A stretch of 64,000 nucleotides of DNA, from contig NZ_AUCX01000016.1 in NCBI RefSeq assembly GCF_000429985.1, positions 61,299 through 125,298 on the forward strand. Reading direction: 5' to 3'. Shown one piece after another: positions 43,531 through 52,647 of the stretch (position 1 is the stretch's first letter; the number at the start of each line of letters is the position of its first letter). Under the pieces are notes generated by a model. That model saw nothing but the letters and a program-made list of their open reading frames with translations. It searched no databases and was not told the origin of the DNA. The position numbers were made by a program, and so were the translations under genes. Source of the DNA: Maridesulfovibrio bastinii DSM 16055. Lineage in GTDB: Bacteria; Desulfobacterota; Desulfovibrionia; Desulfovibrionales; Desulfovibrionaceae.

Positions 43531-44279
43531 AAATGATCAGACAGCAACTTAAAAATTTCATAACAACCCTGAGCTTTATGACCCGCCTTGCTCCACCACG
43601 CATGGTAGAGCCGGATGAACTTGCCGCAACAGTAGCATGGATGCCGCTCACAGGCGCTGTCATGGGCTTTATTATCTGTATTCCGTTTGCCTTAGGTCTT
43701 CTTGGAACACATCCTGATATTCAGGCATGGCTTGCGGTTGGCGCAAGTATCTACATCACCAGAGGGCTGCACTTTGACGGGATATCCGACATTACAGACG
43801 GAGCCGGACCCTATCCGAACCCTGAGCGGTTCTGGAAAATAGTAAAAGACAGCCGTTGCGGAGTTTTCGGAGTGATGGCTTTAATTCTCAGTGTGGGCGG
43901 GCAGTTTCTTCTTTTTAAAGAGATACTCGCTGCACAGGCATACGGAACCCTGATCTGGGTATTTATGGTCGGCAGACTGGGCAACGCTTCAATGTGTCTG
44001 GCCGGCAGGAAATTCAGCCGTCCCGGCCAAGGCTCACTTTTCATGGCCGGAGCAACCTTTAAATCAGTAGGAACAGCATTTCTGATAACTTTTATATTCG
44101 GACTGCTGCTTACTGAAATCAAAGTTCAGTTTCTCGCTTACATTCTATGTGCATTATGCATATTATTTCTATACAGGCTGGCTGAAAAAGTTCGCGGAGC
44201 CAATGGTGATTTTCTTGGTGCGGCTCTGGTTCTCTGTGAAACAGCGGCTGCTTTATCCTATTGTCTGATAACCAGTTAA
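43524..44279 (+). CDS. cobS: adenosylcobinamide-GDP ribazoletransferase (cobalamin synthase)
   Basis: This 251-residue membrane enzyme joins adenosylcobinamide-GDP to alpha-ribazole at the end of cobalamin synthesis. Typical motifs are FMTRLAPPRM at the N-terminus, HFDGISDITDG and KDSRCGVFGVMAL, and it has about six membrane helices. ATG 43524 overlaps the SAM hydrolase stop; ATG 43533 is an equally possible start. No other cob genes are visible nearby. The product cofactor is needed by the MetH encoded at 1893-4307. Confidence 0.9.
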   Translation: MVKMIRQQLKNFITTLSFMTRLAPPRMVEPDELAATVAWMPLTGAVMGFIICIPFALGLLGTHPDIQAWLAVGASIYITRGLHFDGISDITDGAGPYPNPERFWKIVKDSRCGVFGVMALILSVGGQFLLFKEILAAQAYGTLIWVFMVGRLGNASMCLAGRKFSRPGQGSLFMAGATFKSVGTAFLITFIFGLLLTEIKVQFLAYILCALCILFLYRLAEKVRGANGDFLGAALVLCETAAALSYCLITS

Positions 44280-44300
44280 ATTATTTCAGGGAAACTACCA

Positions 44301-45728
44301 ATGAACAGTCTTCCAACTCCCAATGATTTCGGAATGATGCTCGACAGACTGAAAGAGCTGATCTCAAAAGGTGATACTGAACTGACAGAAGAAGTTTCTC
44401 AGATATTGTTTGAAAACTATGCCCTATCAAGAAATGAACTCCTGCGCATGGAAGACTCCTGCCTTGCTCTGCGCAACCGCAACAGCTCTCTTGAAAAGAA
44501 AACAGAACTGCTTGAGTCGCAGCTTAGGACAACAATAGGCACATATAAAACTGATGTGGAAATTTTTCAGAAGTTCTGTGCGGCTTCTGGCATGGTTAAT
44601 AAACTAAAAGGGCTAAATGAAGTTCCTGAACTGCTGGATAAGCTTCGCTCCGTTCTCCATATTGAACGCTGCGCGGTAGTAATGGACAGACAGATATGCT
44701 CCGACTTTCCGGAACAGCCTCTGCCGACAGCAATATTCAAAGGCTATATGCGTTTTATCGATGCCACCCTTTGCAAGGGTGAAAACCGCCTGTTTATCGG
44801 TCCTGTTTCCAGAATGATGCGTCCCGACATTTTTTTTGCCGATCCTGCAATGACTCCTGAAAGCAATGGATCATGCTTTGCCTACGGTCTTGAAGATAAA
44901 TTCCATCCGGGAAAACTGTTAGGTCTGTTTTCTATTTATGACTCTGATCCGGACCGCTACAATCCTGAAATGGCTACAGACTACCTTGAACAATTCTGCA
45001 GAACGCTGTCCTCTTCACTTCAGGATATAATAAACTACCAGCGCACAATAAGACTCCGTGAAGATGTTGAAAAAATAACCCGCCACGATCTTAAGACTCC
45101 ACTGAATGCCGTCATAAATCTTCCTCACCTTCTGGCTGCTGATGAAGAAGACGAGGAACGTAAAAATATCTTAAAAATGATTCAGGATGCCGGCTATAAA
45201 ATGAACGGCCTTTTGAGCAAATCCCATGATATTTATAAAATGGAGGCAGGAATTTATGAAATTACTCCTGCTGAAGTAGATATAGTGCGCCTGATCACCA
45301 GAATCAGAACAGATCTCGAAGATTTGCTGCTGAATAAAAATTCAGGCCTGCTCATACAGATCAACGGGGAAACAGTTTCGAACCGGGAAGTTTTTCATAT
45401 AAAAGGCGAAGAATTATTATTGTTCTCCATGTTCGGCAACCTTATCAAGAATGCTGTTGAAGCTACATTGGCGGACCAGCCCATAAGCATAAACCTCAGG
45501 CAGGACGATGAAACGATCCGTATGGAAATCCATAACAGCGGTGCAGTTCCTGAGGAAATGCGCACTAAATTTTTCAGCAAATACAGTACATCCGGCAAGA
45601 AACACGGAACAGGTCTAGGCACTTATTCAGCCCGCCTTATTGCCGGGGTTCATGGCGGAGATATAAAAATGAAAACTTCAGACCTAAAAGGAACAACTGT
45701 AATTATAGAACTGCCTGCAACTCTTTAG
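44301..45728 (+). CDS. soluble histidine kinase with GAF-like sensor region
   Basis: This 475-residue kinase has no membrane segment. Residues 1-90 are helical and probably a coiled coil, 95-245 resemble a DUF484/GAF-like sensor domain, His262 lies in the HisKA motif ITRHDLKTPLNAV, and the ATPase domain carries NLIKNAVEA and GTGLGTYSARLIAG. It begins 21 bp after cobS and so may be in its operon. No cognate receiver gene is adjacent, so the partner is unknown. A cytoplasmic signal is expected. A strong terminator follows. Confidence 0.75.
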   Translation: MNSLPTPNDFGMMLDRLKELISKGDTELTEEVSQILFENYALSRNELLRMEDSCLALRNRNSSLEKKTELLESQLRTTIGTYKTDVEIFQKFCAASGMVNKLKGLNEVPELLDKLRSVLHIERCAVVMDRQICSDFPEQPLPTAIFKGYMRFIDATLCKGENRLFIGPVSRMMRPDIFFADPAMTPESNGSCFAYGLEDKFHPGKLLGLFSIYDSDPDRYNPEMATDYLEQFCRTLSSSLQDIINYQRTIRLREDVEKITRHDLKTPLNAVINLPHLLAADEEDEERKNILKMIQDAGYKMNGLLSKSHDIYKMEAGIYEITPAEVDIVRLITRIRTDLEDLLLNKNSGLLIQINGETVSNREVFHIKGEELLLFSMFGNLIKNAVEATLADQPISINLRQDDETIRMEIHNSGAVPEEMRTKFFSKYSTSGKKHGTGLGTYSARLIAGVHGGDIKMKTSDLKGTTVIIELPATL

Positions 45729-45769
45729 CCTATGGGCTTTTAATAAAAAAATTTAAACACATTTATAGT

Positions 45770-45806
45770 AAAATCCGGCCCTATTGAAATAGGGCCGGAT
45801 TTTGTA
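45770..45806. terminator. bidirectional terminator between kinase gene and phoR
   Basis: AAAATCCGGCCCTA (45770-45783) pairs perfectly with TAGGGCCGGATTTT (45790-45803) between convergent genes. Confidence 0.92.
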
Positions 45807-45813
45807 ATTCTAT

Positions 45814-47595
45814 TTATGATGCAAGCGGTAAGGTGAAAATAAACGAAGTTCCTCTGGAGCGACCTGACGGCGGGCTTTCAACCCAGATATCACCACCATG
45901 ATTCCTTACTATATGTCGTGATATGGCAAGCCCGAGTCCGGTACTGCCAAACTCATTGCGGCGATGCTTCTGTACTGAATAAAATCTCTCGAAAATTCTT
46001 TTTTGGTCACTGCCGGGAATACCCGGACCACTGTCACGGACTTCAATTCGCAACATGCCGGAGTCCACACGGTGAACAACTTCAACCAGGGACTCTTCCG
46101 GGCCGTACTTTATGGCATTTTCAAAAAGATTCCTGAAAACCTGCATCAGTTGATCAGGGTCTGCCTCAATAAAATTTTCATGATCCTCAAGGTCGCTTTC
46201 AAGAACAGTCCCTCTGGCCTCAGCCAGTGAAGAGCAGGCCTCCCAAGCCTGTTCAATGCATACAACGGGATCAAAAACCCTGAAATCCGTTTGCGCTCTG
46301 CCTGCTTCAAGGCGGGAAAGGCTGAGCAGATCATCAACAATTTTACACATGTGATCTGCATTTTTCTTAATTGTTTCAAGAAAGGATTTCTGAAGAGTCT
46401 GCGGCGGTGGCGGATCACTGAGCAATGTTTCAGCATAGCCTTTTACCGAAGTCAGCGGGGTCCGCAACTCATGTGATACATTGGCAACAAAATCCTGTCT
46501 GACTTTTTCAAGTCGCTTGATCTCACTTATGTCATGGAATACGGCAATAGCTCCCGGTCCCTGACCGGGGCCTATGGAATTAGCAGATTTTACAATGTTC
46601 ACTTCATAAACACGATCACCGTCCAGAGCCAGCTGAATGGAAGCCGAAACCGGGCCATCATCTGATATCACCTGACGGCATGTATCCTGAAAATCCGGGC
46701 TTGAAATAACCTCAAGCGGATTACGGTTGATACTGTCTTCTATGCCGTGGACAATCTCTTTCATGGATCTGTTCACCTTGTTTATTCTACACTCTGAATC
46801 CAAGACCATAACTCCATCCCACATACCGTTCAAAACAGCCTGAAGTTTATCCTTTTGACCGGTTATGATTGCTACATGCTCATCAATTCTCTCGGCCATC
46901 CAGTTTATGGATTCCGCAAGAGGCAGAAATTCTTTTCCGGGGAGATTTCTAATTCGTCTTTTAAAATTTCCCTGACCAACAGCCTCAGCAGTACGAACCA
47001 TGGACCTGACAGACTCTGACAGTTGAAGAACAAGAATTCTAATGCTCACATAGCAAAGTAAAATTATTACAGGAATCGACCATAAATAAACGCTGCGCAC
47101 TGTTTCCAGACTTTTACCGGCCTTTGGAATCTGCTCTTCAATCAGCAGTGTTCCTTTAGGGATATCAGGCAGATCTATGACAGCCATGGCCGCATATAAA
47201 ACCTTATTTCCGGTTACGGGATCAGTACCATGTGAAAAACCAGTCCCGTCTTTAACAGCGGCTATAACTTCAGGACGATTCAACAGGTCACCTCCTGAAT
47301 CAAGCCATGAAGCCCCGGAATACAGCTCACCATCATTACCTATAAAAACAATTTCCCTTCCTATAAGACTGCTGACAGATGAAACCATCACAGCAATATT
47401 TGAATCATCCGACTTATCCAGCAGACGCCGGGCAAGAGCCAGCTCTTCTTTTGCTCCGCTTTCAGCTTCGTGAACAACATCGGAATTGAGCTGACGATAC
47501 GCGAGTGCCAGCGGCAGACTCACGCAGACGACAGCTAGGAAAAGGACCACTACAAATAATTTTGTTTTCAACGACAGATTGTCGGAAATAAGCAT
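45814..47595 (-). CDS. phoR: PhoR-type membrane sensor histidine kinase
   Basis: This 593-residue kinase has membrane helices at about 12-33 and 170-190 around a periplasmic domain, a HAMP domain (190-243), a PAS domain (245-360), a HisKA domain with His375 (FVANVSHELRTPLTSVKGYAETL) and an ATPase domain (NLFENAIKYG, DSGPGIPG, GLGLAISRHIV). The architecture and the upstream phoB-type gene point to phosphate-starvation sensing, which would normally need PstSCAB and PhoU. None of these is in the window, so the assignment is by family only. Confidence 0.8.
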   Translation of the reverse strand: MLISDNLSLKTKLFVVVLFLAVVCVSLPLALAYRQLNSDVVHEAESGAKEELALARRLLDKSDDSNIAVMVSSVSSLIGREIVFIGNDGELYSGASWLDSGGDLLNRPEVIAAVKDGTGFSHGTDPVTGNKVLYAAMAVIDLPDIPKGTLLIEEQIPKAGKSLETVRSVYLWSIPVIILLCYVSIRILVLQLSESVRSMVRTAEAVGQGNFKRRIRNLPGKEFLPLAESINWMAERIDEHVAIITGQKDKLQAVLNGMWDGVMVLDSECRINKVNRSMKEIVHGIEDSINRNPLEVISSPDFQDTCRQVISDDGPVSASIQLALDGDRVYEVNIVKSANSIGPGQGPGAIAVFHDISEIKRLEKVRQDFVANVSHELRTPLTSVKGYAETLLSDPPPPQTLQKSFLETIKKNADHMCKIVDDLLSLSRLEAGRAQTDFRVFDPVVCIEQAWEACSSLAEARGTVLESDLEDHENFIEADPDQLMQVFRNLFENAIKYGPEESLVEVVHRVDSGMLRIEVRDSGPGIPGSDQKRIFERFYSVQKHRRNEFGSTGLGLAISRHIVRNHGGDIWVESPPSGRSRGTSFIFTLPLAS

Positions 47596-47665
47596 TGGTC
47601 AGCCCATTAAAATCATTGTTTACCGCACATAATTGTACTTAAATTTAATTGTATAACAGGACGCG

Positions 47666-47681
47666 GTAACAATTGTGTTAC
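47666..47681. promoter_or_regulatory. inverted repeat in the phoB-phoR spacer
   Basis: GTAACAATTGTGTTAC is an inverted repeat (GTAACA-ATTG-TGTTAC) in the 216-bp gap between phoB and phoR. It may be an operator or part of a separate phoR promoter. No binding protein is suggested by the sequence. Confidence 0.3.
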
Positions 47682-47811
47682 AATAAGATTAATAATAGCG
47701 CTCACATATAAAAAAATAGAAAACAAACGGCAGAGGTGAAAAAAGACAATAGTATTCCACCTGCCGCAGGATACGGACAGCAATTAAAAATCAGATCGGG
47801 AATAAATGATA

Positions 47812-48498
47812 TCAGCTTTTGAAACGATATCCGACGCCGCGAACAGTTTCGATGTAGTCTGCAAACTCACCGAGTTTCTGACGCAACCGTCTGATATGGG
47901 TATCAACTGTTCTGGAATATCCTTCGAAATGAGTATCCCAGACAGTATCCAGAAGGTGGTCGCGGGTCCTGACTTTACCTTCGTGCTGTAAAAGCTCTGA
48001 AAGAAGTTTAAATTCAGTGGCGGTAAGCGGAACTTCTTCTCCGCTGGCAACAACAGTATGGGCCTCAAAATCTACACTGAGACCATCACGATCCCATCTA
48101 TCAGGTTTTTCTGACTCTGTTTCAGAGCTTCTACGCAGGACAGCTTTAATCCTTAGAACCAGCTCTCTTGGAGAGAAGGGCTTGACCACATAGTCATCAA
48201 CCCCAAGTTCAAGACCAACGACACGGTCAACTTCTTCGCCCTTGGCGGTGAGCATGATCACGGGGATATGCTGAATACCGGCTTCCTGTTTAAGTCTGCG
48301 ACAGACCTCAAGTCCGTCGAGTCCCGGAAGCATCAGATCAAGAAGGATCAGATCCGGTTTTTCGTTACGGGCCTGTTCAAGAGCTTTATGACCATCCATA
48401 GCAGTAACAACGCTGTATCCGGAAGTGGTCAGATTATATTTAAGCAATTCCAAAGTATCGCTATTATCTTCGACCACCAGTATTTTTTCTACTGACAC
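47812..48498 (-). CDS. phoB: PhoB-type response regulator
   Basis: This 228-residue OmpR/PhoB-family regulator has a receiver (1-120; Asp54 in LLDLMLPGLDG, Lys in VVKPFSP) and a winged-helix DNA-binding domain (about 130-226; TATEFKLLSELLQHEGKV, TVDTHIRRLRQKLG). The close match to PhoB and the downstream phoR support control of phosphate uptake genes. It lies 106 bp after the chemosensory operon in the same direction. A direct repeat of TAACGA with 11-bp period in front of it could be a Pho box. Confidence 0.85.
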   Translation of the reverse strand: MSVEKILVVEDNSDTLELLKYNLTTSGYSVVTAMDGHKALEQARNEKPDLILLDLMLPGLDGLEVCRRLKQEAGIQHIPVIMLTAKGEEVDRVVGLELGVDDYVVKPFSPRELVLRIKAVLRRSSETESEKPDRWDRDGLSVDFEAHTVVASGEEVPLTATEFKLLSELLQHEGKVRTRDHLLDTVWDTHFEGYSRTVDTHIRRLRQKLGEFADYIETVRGVGYRFKS

Positions 48499-48557
48499 GT
48501 TATAATCTCCTTTTGCGATGCACCATACCTGTCACATTCAAGGTGATAAAGGCCTCT

Positions 48558-48575
48558 TCGTTACAGACTCGTTAA
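48558..48575 (-). promoter_or_regulatory. candidate Pho-box-like direct repeat upstream of phoB
   Basis: On the minus strand, TTAACGA and GTAACGA recur with an 11-bp period (plus-strand TCGTTAC at 48558 and TCGTTAA at 48569). Pho boxes are direct repeats with this period, but the half-site differs from the enterobacterial CTGTCAT. Confidence 0.3.
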
Positions 48576-48604
48576 ATTTAGACATCGTATATGTTAATTA
48601 TGTC

Positions 48605-50413
48605 TTAATCCGGGTCATGTTCGCTATCCATATCAGCCTCAGAAGATAAACCGATTTTAAATCCGGAGACAGTTCCGTTCAGACTTTGAACTGTATAATT
48701 AAGACTTGCCACAGCCCTTTTAAATTCCTGTATGGATTCCGCTGTACCTGCCGCAACATCGCTCAAATCATTCATGGCTTCATTTATCTGCTCAGCACTG
48801 TAGGCCTGATCACCAATGGACTGTGAAACTTCATCAAAACTCGGTTTAAGGACTCCGACCTGCTCTATGATAACCCCGAGATCCCGGCTCAAGGTCTGAA
48901 CCTCATCAACACTGGAACGAACTTCCTGATTGAATTTATCCATTTCCATGACACCGGCTCCAACAGCATTCTGCATATCGCGAACCATCTGCTCGATGTC
49001 TTCGGCAGCTATAACAGTCTGATCTGCCAGCCTTCTGATTTCACGGGCAACAACGGAAAATCCCTGACCGTATTGTCCGGCTTTTTCCGCCTCTATCGCC
49101 GCATTAAGTGAAAGCAGATTGGTCTGATCTGCAATGGAAGCTATAGTTGTTACAATATTATTAATACTTCCGGCCTTTTCGTTAATGGCAGAAAGACGGT
49201 CCGAAACATTATCAGTTGAGTTTACAAGATTCAGCAGGGATTTCTCTCTTGCATGTATATTCTCCTGAAGATTTCCGGCCAGTCTGGCAGACTCCTCAGT
49301 ACTTTTTTCCACATCTTTCATGGATGTGGAAAGCTCTCTTGAAGTCTCTCTTATCAGTCTGCTGGTTGCGGTCACTTCGTTGGTTGAAGCGGCCTGTCTG
49401 GAAACATTTTCATCTATTCTGCCCACGGTAGAACTGATGTGCACCGCCGAAGAAGAAACCATCCTTCCAGAATCCTTGACATTGCCTATAAGTTCACCAA
49501 GTCCGGCAACCATTTTTTCAAACGAGACAACAAGATCACCGATCTCATTCCCCGGTCTGATAAGATGTTTTGAAATAACCCCCTTGGCGGCTGATTTACG
49601 CATCTGATCAATGCGCTTCGAGGCCGAATCAAGATCACCTTCAGAAATAAATTTTGCAATTTCAGTGAAGGCCTGTGTCGGTTTGAAGATAATATTCAAA
49701 CCAAAAAGAAGAAATAAAATTGCCAGAACAGTAAACGCAGCCGCAACGGCAATTGTCGTACTCAGAGTTCCCGCAGAAGCCGCTTCAAGAGCGGCAAGAG
49801 GAACAGAGACAATCTGCGCGCATTCAATCCTTCCGGGCAGCCGGTTATAACCTTTATCCGTTTCAACAGGATAAAGCTCTTTCATTGATTCCGGAGCTTC
49901 AGCCGGAGTACCGTGGCATTCCATACAGGAAGGTTTGTTTTCTTCCCCCTCAGCCACAACATAATAATCAAGGCCGTTAATTTTATAGCTTCCTTCCAGT
50001 AAGGCTTTTTTACCGGCAGAATGCATGTCATCAAGTTTTGAAATTATCCGTGCTTCCACCGCTGTAGCCAGATTATCCGGATTACGAGGTTTTATGGATG
50101 CGGTTTTATAAGAAATTGAGTTGCGGAATTCTTCAGGTATTCTCTGAAAAACATTGTTGGCGGTGTATGATGTTGACTGTAGCTGCGGAACAAATTCATC
50201 AGGCGGCAGAAGCTTCGTGGCAACAGGTCTGATAACGGCCCCGGTATGCTTGCGGACGGCCTTCATGGTGTGCAGCATTATTTCCGCTTTGCCCTTGTAT
50301 TCTTCGAAAAGGGTTTTTCTGCTGAAATTTGATATCAAAAGCAGAATCGCTCCTGTCAGAGCCACGCAGAAAACTATGCAGCCTATCATGAACTGTTTAC
50401 GAATTTTCATCAC
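48605..50413 (-). CDS. methyl-accepting chemotaxis protein with periplasmic c-type heme motif
   Basis: This 602-residue transducer has an N-terminal membrane helix (7-29), a periplasmic DUF3365/Tll0287-like domain (35-205) carrying a heme c motif CMECH (Cys163, Cys166, His167), a second membrane helix (215-240), a HAMP-like segment and a methyl-accepting signalling domain with the conserved hairpin tip ([25 protein letters not shown]). The tip contains ADQT rather than ADR. A bound heme suggests sensing of redox state or a gas such as O2 or NO. It closes the Wsp-like operon, 14 bp after the phosphatase gene. Confidence 0.85.
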   Translation of the reverse strand: MMKIRKQFMIGCIVFCVALTGAILLLISNFSRKTLFEEYKGKAEIMLHTMKAVRKHTGAVIRPVATKLLPPDEFVPQLQSTSYTANNVFQRIPEEFRNSISYKTASIKPRNPDNLATAVEARIISKLDDMHSAGKKALLEGSYKINGLDYYVVAEGEENKPSCMECHGTPAEAPESMKELYPVETDKGYNRLPGRIECAQIVSVPLAALEAASAGTLSTTIAVAAAFTVLAILFLLFGLNIIFKPTQAFTEIAKFISEGDLDSASKRIDQMRKSAAKGVISKHLIRPGNEIGDLVVSFEKMVAGLGELIGNVKDSGRMVSSSAVHISSTVGRIDENVSRQAASTNEVTATSRLIRETSRELSTSMKDVEKSTEESARLAGNLQENIHAREKSLLNLVNSTDNVSDRLSAINEKAGSINNIVTTIASIADQTNLLSLNAAIEAEKAGQYGQGFSVVAREIRRLADQTVIAAEDIEQMVRDMQNAVGAGVMEMDKFNQEVRSSVDEVQTLSRDLGVIIEQVGVLKPSFDEVSQSIGDQAYSAEQINEAMNDLSDVAAGTAESIQEFKRAVASLNYTVQSLNGTVSGFKIGLSSEADMDSEHDPD

Positions 50414-50427
50414 CTTCCACCTTATAT

Positions 50428-51630
50428 TTACTTAACTTGATTGAACTCAAATTCAATCATGGAAAAATCGTCATCAAACGCATCAGCACCCTGCAAAGCT
50501 CTAGTGTGGGTCAATAATTTTTCAACAGGATCGCCCAGCGGACCATTGCATGAGGTCATAAATTTTACGAACTCCTCAAACTCCCACATTTTTCCATCGG
50601 AAGCCTTTTTTAATTCATAAACCCCGTCACTGAAAACATAAAGGCGGTCGCCTTCTTTGACCCCGACCATATCACTGGTGTAATTCATCCCCGGCATACC
50701 GCCGATAATCATACCTGTGGTCCGCAGCAGACTGGCTTCACCGTCTCTGATAAGAAGAGCCGGAGGATGTCCTCCGCTGGAGAATGTCAAAGTGCCTTCA
50801 ACTTTATTATACACCCCGTACCACATGGTAAAATACAGATTATTCTGCTTTTCCATCTGAAAAGTTTCATTCAGAGACTGCAAAACCATCTCCGGCTTGA
50901 AAAAATCGGTATCAGGAAGAGTTTGCGAACGCAGCACATTCATGGCGGAAACTGAAAGCAGGGCGGAACCGACACCATGGTCACAGACATCAAGAAGATA
51001 CATGGCAAAATTATCCTCATCAAGCCAGTGATAACCAAATGAATCCCCGCCAAGTGAAGCAGAGGGGATAAATCGCCAGTCAGCCATCACAACTCCTTCC
51101 TTTACAGGAGAAGGAAGCAGGGAGGTAACATAATCAGCAGCAACAGCCAGTTCCTTCCGCATTGCGTTTCTACTCTCCAGCAATGCTTCATAAGCTTCAT
51201 TTCTCTGTAGCAGGTTGATGTAACCTTTGGAGTGATAACGGATACGAGCAAGCAGCTCTATGCGGTCCGGCAGTTTAACAAGATAGTCGTTGGCCCCGAG
51301 AGCAAAAGCTTCAGCTTTGGTGGCCGCCTCCTCTTTGGTGGAAAGAACAATAAGAGGAACATCCTTAAGCTTTTTATTTGCCCGCATAAACCTGACCATG
51401 GTCATTCCGTCAATTTCAGGCATTACAAGATCCTGCAGAATAACTGTCGGCTCAAGCTCCTGAGCTATGGGGATGGCTCCGGCAGGGTCTGAAGTGAAAT
51501 GGAAATCAATATCTTCCTCGCCCTCAAGCATCCGCCGAACAGCTTCACCCACCAGCGGCTGATCGTCTATAAGAAGCACGGTTATCTTATGTTCAGTAAG
51601 CAGAGTCTCAGTACTGTCCAGTCCACTCAT
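50428..51630 (-). CDS. receiver-PP2C phosphatase (SpoIIE/RsbU type), output of the chemosensory system
   Basis: This 400-residue protein has an N-terminal receiver (15-135; acceptor Asp67 in [12 protein letters not shown], Thr/Ser in VLSTKEEA), a helical linker (about 145-175) and a C-terminal PP2C/SpoIIE phosphatase domain (180-400) with metal-binding motifs [22 protein letters not shown] and FSDGVYEL. Such enzymes dephosphorylate a phosphorylated anti-sigma-factor antagonist. Its position directly after cheB is where wspR (REC-GGDEF) sits in Pseudomonas, so it is the probable output of this pathway. No STAS or anti-sigma partner gene is in the window. Confidence 0.87.
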   Translation of the reverse strand: MSGLDSTETLLTEHKITVLLIDDQPLVGEAVRRMLEGEEDIDFHFTSDPAGAIPIAQELEPTVILQDLVMPEIDGMTMVRFMRANKKLKDVPLIVLSTKEEAATKAEAFALGANDYLVKLPDRIELLARIRYHSKGYINLLQRNEAYEALLESRNAMRKELAVAADYVTSLLPSPVKEGVVMADWRFIPSASLGGDSFGYHWLDEDNFAMYLLDVCDHGVGSALLSVSAMNVLRSQTLPDTDFFKPEMVLQSLNETFQMEKQNNLYFTMWYGVYNKVEGTLTFSSGGHPPALLIRDGEASLLRTTGMIIGGMPGMNYTSDMVGVKEGDRLYVFSDGVYELKKASDGKMWEFEEFVKFMTSCNGPLGDPVEKLLTHTRALQGADAFDDDFSMIEFEFNQVK

Positions 51631-51633
51631 ATA

Positions 51634-52647
51634 TCACTCCATTCCTCGGGCTTTGTTAAAATGCCTGACCATTGTCGGTCCAATAGCTTCAAGCGGTAAA
51701 ATATGTGTTGCAGCTCCCATCTTCACAGCCACTCCGGGCATCCCCCAGACCACACTGCTTTCTTTGTCCTGAGCAACTGTTGTCCAACCGAGATTGCGCA
51801 GTTTCAGCAGCCCTTCAGCTCCATCGGCTCCCATACCGGTAAGCAGGACCGCAACCGATCCGGGAACCGGCGACAGCTCGCCAAGGCTTTTAAAAAAAAT
51901 ATCCACTGAGGGCACATAAGGACTTTCCCCGTTATCAGGCTTGAAATTGAGAACACCGTTTTTACCGATAACAAGATGCTTATTTCCGGGGGCAATAAGG
52001 GCTTCCCCTACTTTGAGAGTATCACCTGCCACGGCCAGACGAACCTTTATTCCGGCCTGACTGTCCAGCCAGCGCGAAAGACTGTCCGAAAAACAACCGT
52101 CAACATGCTGGATTATAACTACAGCCGCAGGGAAATTTTCCGGCAGAGCACCAAGGATGGCTGCAAGCGCGCTGGGACCTCCGGTTGAGGAACCGATTGC
52201 CAGCAGCGGAGTTCTTTTCCTGACGGGTGTACCTCTGACATTGCGTTGAACCGGATTTTTACCAAGCCTTTCAATCATTGCAATCTTATCGAGAAAACCG
52301 CCTTTGCCACTTAAATTTTCCGATGGTCTTCCATCAGGGGTTGAGACGGCATCAAGAGCTCCGGCGCCCATGGCTTCAAAAATTTTAGAAACATGCTTAT
52401 GAACATCCGAGGTCACAACAAGAACAGGACAGGGACAGAGCGACATTATCTTTCTGGTAGCCTCAACTCCATCCATAACCGGCATGTTAAGATCCATCAG
52501 CACCAGATCAGGGGTATCTTCACAGCACAGCTTTACTGCCAGAGCACCTTCCGTGGACTTCCAGACAACTCTATGCCCTGCGGCAGCAACAACACTGCAT
52601 ATAATTTCCAGAACAAGGGGGCGGTCATTAACTACACCTATCCTCAT
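51634..52647 (-). CDS. CheB/WspF-type receptor methylesterase
   Basis: This 337-residue two-domain methylesterase has a receiver (1-120; Asp52 in VLMDLNMPVMDG) and a C-terminal esterase domain (about 148-335) with the catalytic Ser in IGSSTGGPSA, His in IIQHVDGCFS and Asp in LTGMGADGAEG. It removes methyl groups from the receptors and so resets the pathway. The receiver's N-terminal acidic pocket reads VND rather than VDD, which may weaken phosphorylation. Its start codon overlaps the cheA stop (ATGA). Confidence 0.9.
   Translation of the reverse strand: MRIGVVNDRPLVLEIICSVVAAAGHRVVWKSTEGALAVKLCCEDTPDLVLMDLNMPVMDGVEATRKIMSLCPCPVLVVTSDVHKHVSKIFEAMGAGALDAVSTPDGRPSENLSGKGGFLDKIAMIERLGKNPVQRNVRGTPVRKRTPLLAIGSSTGGPSALAAILGALPENFPAAVVIIQHVDGCFSDSLSRWLDSQAGIKVRLAVAGDTLKVGEALIAPGNKHLVIGKNGVLNFKPDNGESPYVPSVDIFFKSLGELSPVPGSVAVLLTGMGADGAEGLLKLRNLGWTTVAQDKESSVVWGMPGVAVKMGAATHILPLEAIGPTMVRHFNKARGME

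Noticed and set aside
45814..48498. phoBR as part of the chemosensory operon
   Set aside because: A 106-bp gap with its own regulatory-looking repeat separates phoB from the last MCP gene, and the families are functionally distinct.
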